From NCBI GenBank assembly GCA_947037905.1, contig CAMQUX010000064.1, positions 1 through 7,345 on the forward strand: a DNA stretch of 7,345 bases. Direction: 5' to 3'. This DNA is from an uncultured Desulfovibrionaceae bacterium (GTDB taxonomy: Bacteria; Desulfobacterota; Desulfovibrionia; Desulfovibrionales; Desulfovibrionaceae). Shown here in pieces: positions 1-6,022 of the stretch (its first letter is position 1; each line of letters opens with the position of its first letter). A program made the translations under genes and the position numbers. A model generated the notes under the pieces. The model saw nothing but the letters and a program-made list of their open reading frames with translations, was not told the origin of the DNA and did not search any database.

Positions 1-68
1 CTAATGAACCAGAAGAAATAGATATCACCCCAAAAAAAGATACCGATACCAAAGATAAAAAAGAATAA
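1..68 (+). CDS. C-terminal tail of an unidentified protein (5' end outside window)
   Basis: An open frame beginning at base 3 reads NEPEEIDITPKKDTDTKDKKE and stops at TAA 66-68. Only 21 residues are visible. They are strongly charged, Lys/Asp/Glu-rich and probably disordered, as is common at the extreme C-terminus of many cytoplasmic or membrane-anchored proteins. No domain can be recognised, so no function is offered. The reading as a true gene end is supported by a strong intrinsic terminator that begins 23 nt after the stop and points the right way. The neighbouring genes to the right run towards it on the other strand, so the two units converge. Confidence 0.6.
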   Translation, partial: NEPEEIDITPKKDTDTKDKKE

Positions 69-90
69 TCTTTCTACATTTTTATTCTAT

Positions 91-130
91 TAAAATGCAC
101 TGCAACTAATTTAGCTGCGGTGCATTTTAT
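91..130 (+). terminator. Strong intrinsic terminator
   Basis: AAAATGCACTGCA (92-104) pairs with TGCGGTGCATTTT (116-128) over 13 bp with a single T:G wobble, and t91/a129 adds one more pair. The interior (CTAA-T-TTAG) can fold further. The 3' arm ends in TTTTA, giving a modest U-tract. It lies 23 nt after the stop at 68. Because the 5' flank is A-rich, it could also stop transcription coming from the right on the minus strand, where nothing better is seen closer to the gene end at 333. Confidence 0.8.
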
Positions 131-332
131 AATTTAACTGCTATTTGCCTTTATCTCACTTCGCACATATTCGCACCAGCTTTAAAACTATAAAGCTTTC
201 ATGCACGTAACTTATCTGCAACAGCTTTCACTCAAAATATACTAATAGCACAATAATTTTATATTAAAGCATTTTAAAATCTATTAAAAAATGAGAACTT
301 AAACTCTATTTAAACCTACTTATAAACTCAGA
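131..332. other. Convergent intergenic spacer, no gene seen
   Basis: About 200 AT-rich bases lie between the terminator and the end of the minus-strand gene at 333. The only structure noticed is a small 7-bp inverted repeat, AGCTTTA (178-184) with TAAAGCT (191-197) around a 6-nt loop, followed on the plus strand by only three Ts. No convincing reading frame, RNA gene or second terminator was found. Confidence 0.5.
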
Positions 333-1415
333 TTACTCAGTAGGAACTACTACCAAGTCTGAATTTATTTTAGGTTTTTCGTTGGGAGCACCTACAGTTT
401 TAGGGCTTGTACCATTAGGGGTCTCCGCCACTTTAGGAGGAATTTGTCGAGTATTTGTTTTTTTTACTACGTTAGGATCTTCTACAAATTTTAGAATATA
501 GCGTAAATTTTTCTTTGCAATATTATTAAGCAAAGCTCTTTGTAATTTCTCTAGCTCAAATATTTCAAACGACCACCGAGCTTGTATTTCTTCATTATCA
601 AATGAAACAGAAAGGAATTCAGTATTTCGTATGCTATCATTCCATGAACGAACAAGCTTATCAACATCTTGTACTCCTGTTGGAGTATACCAGCCAGTAA
701 TTTCAAGTGTTGCGCGCCCTTTCTCTTGCGCTGGATAGATATACTTTACAAGTTTTTTCCAAACAGTCGTCCAAGCTGCAAAAAAGTTTTTACCTTTACC
801 TATAAACACTTTATCATCTTCAGCTGTAGCTCTCACAATCCAAATGCCATTTTTATTTTCCACTAAAATTGTTAACATCGCCCATGGCGCTTCAACAACA
901 TCAAAAAAGTTTAAAACAGGAAGCACACTGGTTGTTATTTTTCTTTCCACTGCACGCTGTATATTTTGAGTCATTTCTTTCTCAACTTTTAAGCCTTCAC
1001 CATACTCCACTCGACTACTATTTAACTGCACTCTAGTATCTAAAAATCCTAATGATTCAAGCTCATTATAAATAAGCTCAACATTCATCTCTGCATCTAT
1101 CTCTAACTCGAGTCCATTTTCTACTGTTGCAGAATACCCCTTTTTATAATTTTTTACAAAACGTTCTGCTGATGGACGATAGAGTTCTTCCATTATTTTC
1201 AAACGCTTAGCACTAAAATTTTGAGGCAAAAATTGACGTGCACTTGTAACAAATGCTGTTGAATAAGCCTGCTGTAAAGCTCTTGCATACATTTGGTTGT
1301 ATGACATTCGGTATTCTGGCTTATAGGTAATTTTTATTTTTTCAGCAAATACAGGAGAAACAAAAAGTCCTACTATACTTAGCAGCAAGAGACATATTCT
1401 GCTACTTTTTTTCAT
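333..1415 (-). CDS. Exported protein with FlgT-like N-terminal region
   Basis: The 360-residue product starts with a clear Sec signal peptide: MKKSSR, a hydrophobic core at about 8-20, and a signal peptidase I site near VFA|EK (residue 24). It has no lipobox cysteine, so the mature protein should be soluble in the periplasm or secreted. Residues about 35-125 (YARALQQAYSTAFV, then a PSAERFVKNY segment and an IDAEMNVELIYNEL segment) have the alternating helix and strand pattern of FlgT N-terminal-like domains, in which an Ala-rich helix precedes a short alpha/beta fold. The middle (about 175-310) is not recognised. Residues about 312-360 are Pro/Asn/Lys-rich and probably flexible. The start is well placed, with GAGG about 8 nt upstream. 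It lies 19 nt after the LPP20-like gene and is probably in one transcript with it. The flagellar assignment is inference; a general envelope role is equally possible. Confidence 0.8.
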   Translation of the reverse strand: MKKSSRICLLLLSIVGLFVSPVFAEKIKITYKPEYRMSYNQMYARALQQAYSTAFVTSARQFLPQNFSAKRLKIMEELYRPSAERFVKNYKKGYSATVENGLELEIDAEMNVELIYNELESLGFLDTRVQLNSSRVEYGEGLKVEKEMTQNIQRAVERKITTSVLPVLNFFDVVEAPWAMLTILVENKNGIWIVRATAEDDKVFIGKGKNFFAAWTTVWKKLVKYIYPAQEKGRATLEITGWYTPTGVQDVDKLVRSWNDSIRNTEFLSVSFDNEEIQARWSFEIFELEKLQRALLNNIAKKNLRYILKFVEDPNVVKKTNTRQIPPKVAETPNGTSPKTVGAPNEKPKINSDLVVVPTE

Positions 1416-1434
1416 TTCACAACCTCGTTATTTT

Positions 1435-2421
1435 TTATGGAGAAACTAAAATACCCACACGACATCCATCAATTATTGCTCTTTGAGCAAAATGAAAGCT
1501 CAAATTTTCATTCAGTTTACCTGAGAGAAAAATATTAATACCATCTGCGCTCACACCAGCTGCTGGAATTACTGCAATATTATTTCCAAGCCCTTTATAC
1601 CGATTATTTTTATCTTCTATAAAATATTTCACCACACCATTTTTACGAGCTGCAACTCGGCTTAACAAAAATACTCCATAAATAGGTGCGCCGCTTTTAT
1701 CTGCTATAACAGGTAGAATTGCAGGTTTTACAGGAAGATGGCGTGCATCTATAAGAATACCTGTATACATACCCATAAGCGGAATTGCTATTTCTTCTCT
1801 CTCTTTCCAGATAACTTTATTTAAAGATAGTTTCGTGCTTATTCCTGATAAAAAAGGAGCAGTTGCTGGATAAAGTAAATTTCCTATTGCTTCAGAAAAA
1901 TAGCTGTATACTGCAATATTTGTCTTTCCACCTACTTCATATTCTTGAACTTGGCTTGCTTGAACATCTCGGTAAAACTCTTCTCGTTTTTTCTCAGACA
2001 ATGTGCGCCCAAACGCGAGTCCTGACCGAAGAGATATGGTACCTAGTGTTTTTTGTAAAATTGTCCATGCTTTGAATACTACTTGGCGTGTACGACGATT
2101 TTTTTCTCGTGCTGGATCATACACATCTGTATAATCTGCGCTAAATTCACCATCATAACGAATAAAACGTTCTGCCCAGTTGATTGTAACATTGCCTTTT
2201 CGCTCTACATAGTTATTTTGTCTGCCAAGAAAAAAACTCGTTCGAATTGTTTCAATTTTACTTTCTTGTTTTTTTTCGAATCCTTTTTCCCATTTATCTA
2301 AAGATTCTTCTTTAACAACACTCATTTCTTCCTTTGAAAAAACTTCTAGCGCTGCAAAGCTAACACCTGTAGAGGCTATAAAAATGCTTACATTCAGCAA
2401 TAAAAATACTATATGTCTCAT
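1435..2421 (-). CDS. Exported LPP20/FlgP-like family protein
   Basis: The 328-residue product has a signal peptide (hydrophobic core about 4-18, likely cut after SFA at residue 23). It lacks a lipobox Cys, unlike true LPP20 lipoproteins. Residues about 210-255 hold the most telling stretch: a YTGILIDAR motif (219-227), then a PAILPVI segment and GAPIYGV (244-250). This resembles the tGLiiDArg...PalaP.i...G..vYG pattern of LPP20-like proteins in deltaproteobacteria. The end (FAQRAIIDGCRVGILV) resembles their closing helix-strand, which usually reads as a variant of L..crVviv. The N-terminal half is Lys/Glu-rich and unrecognised. In other bacteria LPP20-family proteins include FlgP, a partner of FlgT-type proteins around the flagellar motor, and the adjacent gene here has a FlgT-like N-terminus. 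The start is supported by AGGA 7 nt upstream. Family assignment is moderate; flagellar role is inferred. Confidence 0.8.
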   Translation of the reverse strand: MRHIVFLLLNVSIFIASTGVSFAALEVFSKEEMSVVKEESLDKWEKGFEKKQESKIETIRTSFFLGRQNNYVERKGNVTINWAERFIRYDGEFSADYTDVYDPAREKNRRTRQVVFKAWTILQKTLGTISLRSGLAFGRTLSEKKREEFYRDVQASQVQEYEVGGKTNIAVYSYFSEAIGNLLYPATAPFLSGISTKLSLNKVIWKEREEIAIPLMGMYTGILIDARHLPVKPAILPVIADKSGAPIYGVFLLSRVAARKNGVVKYFIEDKNNRYKGLGNNIAVIPAAGVSADGINIFLSGKLNENLSFHFAQRAIIDGCRVGILVSP

Positions 2422-2446
2422 AAAACCATCCTATTTTCTCTATTTT

Positions 2447-2475
2447 AGAATATGCAATTGCTCTTAGTTGTACAA
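2447..2475 (-). promoter_or_regulatory. Possible sigma70-type promoter for the exported-protein pair
   Basis: On the minus strand TTGTAC (plus 2470-2475) and TATTCT (plus 2447-2452) are 17 nt apart, which would start transcription near 2440, about 20 nt before the start codon. Both boxes are only partial matches. No sigma54 (GG-N10-GC) or sigma28 signature was seen in this gap, although flagellar genes often have one. Confidence 0.35.
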
Positions 2476-2536
2476 AAATATTTTTGCTTCATATATTTAT
2501 ACAGGAAAAATACTGATGTATGTTTGATATTATATG

Positions 2537-3460
2537 CTATTTTAAATAATTTCCTATTTTTTCACATACTGTATCTAATTCATTTTCTTGCACCCAGCAA
2601 ATTGACGTATCTTTTCTAAACCAAGTCATTTGCCGTTTTGCATATTGCCTTGTTCGCAGCAACCATTCTTTTTTTGCATCTGCGAGACTTATTTTTTTCT
2701 GCACATACTCAAGTAGCTGCGAGCAGCCTATCCCTGTCCATGCAGACATGGTCGTTTGTGGGCATTTTTCAAAAGCTTTCTCTATTTCAGCAACAGCACC
2801 ATTTTCAATCATTTGATCTATACGAACAGCTAAACGAGGCGTTAAATCATCTAAATTTTTTATAATACCTATCTGCAAAGCTTTTACTCGTGCCTCACCT
2901 TGCGGTTGCTGATGCCAATAACTAATAGTTTTTCCTGTGCTTAAATATACTTCATATGCTCTACACACTCGAGCTGTATCTGTTGCATGTAGGCGTTTTG
3001 CGCTCTGTGTATCGTACAGTTCTAAAAAATTGTAAATATGCGGAGTTCCGTGCTTTTTTTGTAACGATACAACATCATCTCGAATTTCTTGTTTTACCGC
3101 TGGAATTGCAGATAAGCCTTGCAAAAGTGGCGTTAAATAAAAGCCCGTACCGCCAACAAGAACTGGTAGCGTTTTCTTTTCAATCGTATCTAAGCGTGTT
3201 AAAATTCGCTCTGACATGCTTTGCACGCTTATTTTGTCTTCTGTCGCAAGAAAACCATACTCATAATGCGGACAGATTTTTTGCTCTTGCGCTGTTGGTT
3301 GAGCTGTTACTATTGGAAAATCTGCATATACTTGCCTTGAATCAAAATTAATAACATTTATAGGAAATACCTGTGCAATCTTTGCTACTAGCGCACTTTT
3401 TCCTGTCCCTGTTGCACCAACAAGAGCTATTATTTGATGCTGCGTATTTAATTTGTCCAT
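2537..3460 (-). CDS. miaA: tRNA dimethylallyltransferase (tRNA A37 prenylation)
   Basis: MiaA transfers a dimethylallyl group from DMAPP to N6 of A37 in tRNAs that read UNN codons, making i6A, which steadies codon-anticodon pairing. The 307-residue length is normal. Motifs are in the expected order: P-loop GATGTGKS (15-22), FDSRQVY (39-45, containing the catalytic-type Asp and the substrate-binding Ser/Arg), TAQPT (52-56), GGTGFYL (103-109), DTARVCRAYEVY (161-172), and the C-terminal RTRQYAKRQMTWFRKD block (269-284). The usual IGY in the late helix is GIGC (243-246), a variant I associate with desulfovibrios. The Shine-Dalgarno is weak (AAAGG about 14 nt upstream), but no other Met lies near, and the P-loop is at the right distance from this start. 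It sits 124 nt after coaD on the same strand. Identification is secure. Confidence 0.95.
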   Translation of the reverse strand: MDKLNTQHQIIALVGATGTGKSALVAKIAQVFPINVINFDSRQVYADFPIVTAQPTAQEQKICPHYEYGFLATEDKISVQSMSERILTRLDTIEKKTLPVLVGGTGFYLTPLLQGLSAIPAVKQEIRDDVVSLQKKHGTPHIYNFLELYDTQSAKRLHATDTARVCRAYEVYLSTGKTISYWHQQPQGEARVKALQIGIIKNLDDLTPRLAVRIDQMIENGAVAEIEKAFEKCPQTTMSAWTGIGCSQLLEYVQKKISLADAKKEWLLRTRQYAKRQMTWFRKDTSICWVQENELDTVCEKIGNYLK

Positions 3461-3489
3461 AGAGATATTATTTGCCTTTATACTCGAGC

Positions 3490-3495
3490 ATTATA
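3490..3495 (-). promoter_or_regulatory. Possible -10 box upstream of miaA
   Basis: The minus strand reads TATAAT here, a perfect -10, 30 nt before the miaA start codon. The hexamer 17 nt further up (AGTATT) is a poor -35. The box sits in a 10-bp palindrome CATTATAATG (3489-3498), next to a second small dyad AGTATT-A-AATACT (3506-3518). Either may bind a regulator or be chance in AT-rich DNA. Confidence 0.3.
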
Positions 3496-3584
3496 ATGAG
3501 TCTCTAGTATTAAATACTTTCATCTCTTAATACTGCCATTATTTCATTTTATTCTCAAGCAAACTATCTCATAATTTTACATAT

Positions 3585-4088
3585 TTATGATTTATTTTGC
3601 ATGCGTTCTTTTAGGGCAGTAAAAACACATTCAGGAACAAGCCCTTTTACATCGCCACCATGAAGAGCTACATCTCTTATCATTGTAGAGCTTAAATACA
3701 TCCACTGTAAATCTGACATCAAAAAGACTGTTTGTATTTTTTTGCTCAATTTACGATTCATAAGCGCCATCTGAAATTCATATTCAAAATCTGACACAGC
3801 TCGCAGACCTCGAAGTACCACACTCACACCACATTCTTGCGCATAATCAATCAACAGCCCTGAAAAACTTTCAACTTGAATTTTTTTATTAGGTGCAAAA
3901 GCCTCTCTGGTCAAAGCAACTCGCTCCTCCAGAGAAAAAAGAGGAGATTTAGACCGACTTTCTGCAACAGCAACAATTATAGTATCAAACATTGCAAGCC
4001 CTCGTTCAACAAGAGCCATATGCCCTTTTGTTAATGGATCGAAGCTTCCAGGATAAATTGCTACTTTCGAATTCATTTTTTTTTCCAT
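3585..4088 (-). CDS. coaD: Phosphopantetheine adenylyltransferase (CoA biosynthesis)
   Basis: CoaD joins ATP and 4'-phosphopantetheine to give dephospho-CoA, the penultimate and often rate-limiting step of CoA synthesis, in the cytoplasm. At 167 residues it is of normal length. The nucleotidyltransferase signature is complete: YPGSFDP (12-18), the T-K-G-H loop (20-23, the TxGH active site), the RGLR phosphopantetheine-site motif (93-96), LSSTMIRD (132-139, the ATP-contacting SSTxxR) and a closing VPECV. The start at 4088 is preferred to Met5 (4076): a good GAGGA lies 7 nt upstream of 4088, while Met5 has only a weak GGA. This makes a 16-nt overlap with rsmD, so the two are translationally coupled. 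The rsmD-coaD order is common in proteobacteria and other bacteria. Identification is secure. Confidence 0.96.
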   Translation of the reverse strand: MEKKMNSKVAIYPGSFDPLTKGHMALVERGLAMFDTIIVAVAESRSKSPLFSLEERVALTREAFAPNKKIQVESFSGLLIDYAQECGVSVVLRGLRAVSDFEYEFQMALMNRKLSKKIQTVFLMSDLQWMYLSSTMIRDVALHGGDVKGLVPECVFTALKERMQNKS

Positions 4089-4633
4089 AATAATATCCTC
4101 GTCTGTCCGTAAAGTCTTTCTAACACTAAATCAAGTTCCGCAAAAGCAAAATCATCAACTGCTAACTGCTCTTCCACCTCTGCTATAAGATATCCATCTT
4201 CTTCTAACCATTCATTTTTGAGTATTCTTTCTATAGTACCTAGCAGTAGATTTTCTCCGTAAGGTGGATCTACAAAAATAAGGGTAAAGGCTTTTTTTGC
4301 TTTTTGCGATAAAAAGGATAAGGCATCTTTTTGTATTATTTGCATGCTTTGGGGAGATATATTGAGTTTTTTTCTGTTTATTTCAAGAACAGCCACTGCA
4401 TTTTTGCTTTTTTCCACCAAAAGAGCATAATCTCCGCCACGGCTTAAAACTTCAAGGGCAAGGCTTCCGCTCCCTGCAAAAATATCTGCGACTCGGCAAG
4501 AGTCCCACTGAACGCCCCTTGCTTCGAGCATGGAAAAAATAGCCTGTCTTACTTTTGCAGTAGCTGGACGATATCCTTCCCCTTCACTTGTAGCAATAAC
4601 TCTGCCACCATATTGTCCGCTTATAATTCGCAT
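4073..4633 (-). CDS. rsmD: 16S rRNA (guanine966-N2)-methyltransferase
   Basis: RsmD methylates N2 of G966 of 16S rRNA in the 30S head, using S-adenosylmethionine. The 186 residues match the family's usual length. The sequence opens with MRIISGQYGGR and RPATAKVR (22-29, the RPT-x-x-x-R block that precedes the core). SAM motif I is DIFAGSGS (50-57) and the catalytic motif IV is DPPY (122-125, within VDPPYGE), typical of N2-guanine or N6-adenine methylation. It is first in the minus-strand run, with coaD starting inside its last codons. The Shine-Dalgarno is weak (AGAGA close to the start). A TATACT box on the minus strand (plus 4695-4700) could be its -10, but I see no matching -35. The final Trp-Lys-Lys-Lys is encoded by a run of nine As. 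Identification is secure. Confidence 0.95.
   Translation of the reverse strand: MRIISGQYGGRVIATSEGEGYRPATAKVRQAIFSMLEARGVQWDSCRVADIFAGSGSLALEVLSRGGDYALLVEKSKNAVAVLEINRKKLNISPQSMQIIQKDALSFLSQKAKKAFTLIFVDPPYGENLLLGTIERILKNEWLEEDGYLIAEVEEQLAVDDFAFAELDLVLERLYGQTRILLWKKK
4096..4100 (-). promoter_or_regulatory. Ribosome binding site of coaD inside rsmD
   Basis: On the minus strand GAGGA lies 7 nt before the ATG whose A is at 4088. It lies within the last codons of rsmD and decides for this start over the in-frame ATG 12 nt later. It allows ribosomes finishing rsmD to restart on coaD. Confidence 0.65.
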
Positions 4634-4786
4634 TGAAATCTCTTTTTTCTTTTAAATATATCTCTTTATCTAACAAAAATAAAAATAAAATAAAAGTATA
4701 TTAGAGCACGAAAAAAAGATTTATATAGATTTATAGCCTCAGATATTTGCCATATAATTTTATTTATCCTAATAATGAGAGAGAGC

Positions 4787-4815
4787 TTGAAAAAAAGTAA
4801 TTAAACTTCTATAAT
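4787..4815 (+). promoter_or_regulatory. Sigma70-type promoter of the LOG-family gene
   Basis: TTGAAA (4787-4792) and a perfect TATAAT (4810-4815) are exactly 17 nt apart. Transcription would start near 4822 and give a leader of about 27 nt. This is the best-matching classical promoter in the window. It drives only the plus strand of the divergent rsmD/LOG intergenic region. Confidence 0.7.
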
Positions 4816-4848
4816 AAAAAATAAATTATAAGGATTATAAAAATATTC

Positions 4849-5505
4849 ATGACAAAAAATACCGAAAAAGAAAGCAACATATATTTTCAAGAAGACGCAC
4901 AAATACTTGCCCGTGTTAACGAGGAAATGGCAACAGGACTTGAAATACTTAAAGATATCGATTTAGGCATCTGCATTTTTGGCTCTGCACGAGTAAAAGA
5001 AGATACTGAGCTTTATAAAAAAACATGTGAGTTAAGTAAAAGACTAAGCAGAGCTGGCTTTACAATAATAACAGGCGGAGGTCCTGGAATTATGGAAGCC
5101 GCAAACAGAGGTGCTTTTGAAGAAAACACGGAATCTGTGGGGCTTAATATTCAGTTACCTAAAGAACAAGAGCCAAATCCATACTTAACAACAAGTCTGC
5201 ATTTTCATTATTTTTTCATACGAAAATTCCTCTTCGAGAAGCAAGCAATCGGATATATTGTTATGCCAGGGGGGCTTGGAACTCTTGATGAACTTTTTGA
5301 GTTACTTGTTCTCATTCAAACAAACAAAATTCCTCCTCGTCCATTAGTTTTAATGGGAACAGATTTTTTTGATGGTTTATATGACTGGATGAAAAAAAGA
5401 CTTCTTGCAATGAACTACTGTACACAAGCAGATTTAGATCTTTTTATTATAACGGACTCTGAAGATGAGGCAATAGAGCATCTTAAAAAAACATGCGCTA
5501 AATAA
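4849..5505 (+). CDS. LOG-family (TIGR00730-type) nucleotide 5'-monophosphate phosphoribohydrolase
   Basis: LOG ('lonely guy') proteins are Rossmann-like enzymes that split the N-glycosidic bond of nucleoside 5'-monophosphates. In plants and some bacteria they release free cytokinins; in many bacteria they act on ordinary purine or pyrimidine nucleotides. The signature is complete: FGSAR (44-48), TGGGPGIMEAANRGAF (75-90) and PGGLGTLDE (140-148, the PGGxGTxxE catalytic and substrate-binding motif), with Arg125 in FIRK as the likely conserved Arg. The 218-residue length is normal for single-domain LOGs, with an N-terminal extension of about 35 mostly charged residues. The start ATG has AAGGA 14 nt upstream (4830-4834), which is far. 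No better start exists, and the promoter fits it. It is a single-gene unit, ended by the terminator at 5601-5640. True substrate cannot be read from sequence. Confidence 0.92.
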   Translation: MTKNTEKESNIYFQEDAQILARVNEEMATGLEILKDIDLGICIFGSARVKEDTELYKKTCELSKRLSRAGFTIITGGGPGIMEAANRGAFEENTESVGLNIQLPKEQEPNPYLTTSLHFHYFFIRKFLFEKQAIGYIVMPGGLGTLDELFELLVLIQTNKIPPRPLVLMGTDFFDGLYDWMKKRLLAMNYCTQADLDLFIITDSEDEAIEHLKKTCAK

Positions 5506-5547
5506 TATATTCTCTAATATTTCAATAGTATATCTACACAAATTATG

Positions 5548-5565
5548 AAGCATTTTTATGCTTTT
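5548..5565 (+). terminator. Small hairpin with U-run after the LOG gene
   Basis: AAGCAT (5548-5553) and ATGCTT (5558-5563) form a 6-bp stem with a TTTT loop, followed by TT. It lies 43 nt after the LOG stop. The stem is short, so it is at best a weak first-stage terminator before the stronger one at 5601. Confidence 0.35.
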
Positions 5566-5600
5566 AGCGAACACTACATTAAATAGACACAATACAAATT

Positions 5601-5640
5601 AAAACAGATTTACCTTTCGGGCGAATCTGTTTTTTTTAGT
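5601..5640 (+). terminator. Strong intrinsic terminator of the LOG transcript
   Basis: AAAACAGATT (5601-5610) pairs perfectly over 10 bp with AATCTGTTTT (5624-5633). The 13-nt loop contains CC-TTTC-GG, which can close further. The U-tract continues to eight Ts (5630-5637). It lies about 95 nt after the stop at 5505. Confidence 0.85.
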
Positions 5641-5957
5641 AATAGCTCAATTTTACTATCAATTTTTGAAAAATAGGCTTGAATGATATGTTTGAATTAC
5701 ATATTTGAAAAAAAGACACAAAATAAACATAAGTATACTTTAAAAAATCAGGGAAATAAATTTTATGCAAGCACATCTTTCGAGGTGTTTTTTATAAAAA
5801 ATATACCTAAAATTTGTATCTCATTTCAATATTTTTACTAATATAATCATTCTAGCATGAGAAAAACAATATAAAAGTAAGTGTAAAAAATTGAGATTAC
5901 TTGCGTGCTCAAAAAAATACGCTCATAAATTATTCCCGCAAGAATGTGATATTTTTC
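5641..5957. other. Non-coding stretch before the repressor gene
   Basis: No gene is supported here. Noted elements are an inverted pair ATATG/CATAT around 9 nt at about 5686-5704, a TTGAAA (5705-5710) with a weak CATAAG 17 nt downstream, a terminator-like hairpin at 5769-5793, a TATAAT at 5842-5847 without a good -35, and an inverted pair CTTGCG (5900-5905)/CGCAAG (5937-5942) with a 31-nt loop. Base composition is strongly AT-rich. It could hold a short transcript ending at 5793, but evidence is thin. Confidence 0.4.
5769..5793 (+). terminator. Terminator-like hairpin with no gene in front of it
   Basis: The arms AAGCACATC (5769-5777) and GAGGTGTTT (5782-5790) pair with one mismatch and one G:T around a TTTC loop, and the T-run extends to 5793. 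The C-TTTC-G loop is the same as in the terminator at 5601-5640. No gene ends just upstream, so it either backs up that terminator or ends a short unannotated RNA. Confidence 0.5.
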
Positions 5958-5986
5958 TTGACCCAAGAAATATGTTTCGTTATGTT
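5958..5986 (+). promoter_or_regulatory. Promoter of the S24 repressor gene with overlapping dyads
   Basis: TTGACC (5958-5963) and TATGTT (5981-5986) are 17 nt apart, and transcription should start near 5993 with a leader of about 30 nt. Two 17-bp dyads overlap it. TTTCTTG-ACC-CAAGAAA (5954-5970) covers the -35; GTTTA-N7-TAAAC (5984-6000) covers the end of the -10 and the start site. CGTTAT also recurs directly at 5978 and 6000, 22 bp apart. These are candidate operators for autoregulation. Confidence 0.6.
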
Positions 5987-6022
5987 TACTAAAAATAAAC
6001 GTTATTAAACAAAAGGATTCTT

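Noticed and set aside
2473..2486. Perfect palindrome CAAAAATATTTTTG as an operator or terminator
   Set aside because: It is pure A/T except for its ends, and such palindromes are expected by chance in this composition. It has no loop suited to a hairpin.
2956..3351. Plus-strand open frame of 131 codons opposite miaA
   Set aside because: It is entirely antisense to a secure miaA gene and its composition is that of the complementary strand. Other long antisense frames at 669-866, 1863-2075, 2083-2301, 2638-2865 and 6066-6281 were rejected for the same reason.
5683..5841. Open frame of 52 codons starting MICLNYIFEK on the plus strand
   Set aside because: It has only a weak AGG before the ATG, composition follows the AT-rich background, no family pattern is visible, and a terminator-like hairpin lies within it.
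5900..5942. CTTGCG...CGCAAG as a riboswitch or tRNA-like fold
   Set aside because: A 6-bp stem around a 31-nt AT-rich loop, with no further conserved pairing and no tRNA T-loop or anticodon pattern, is not enough.
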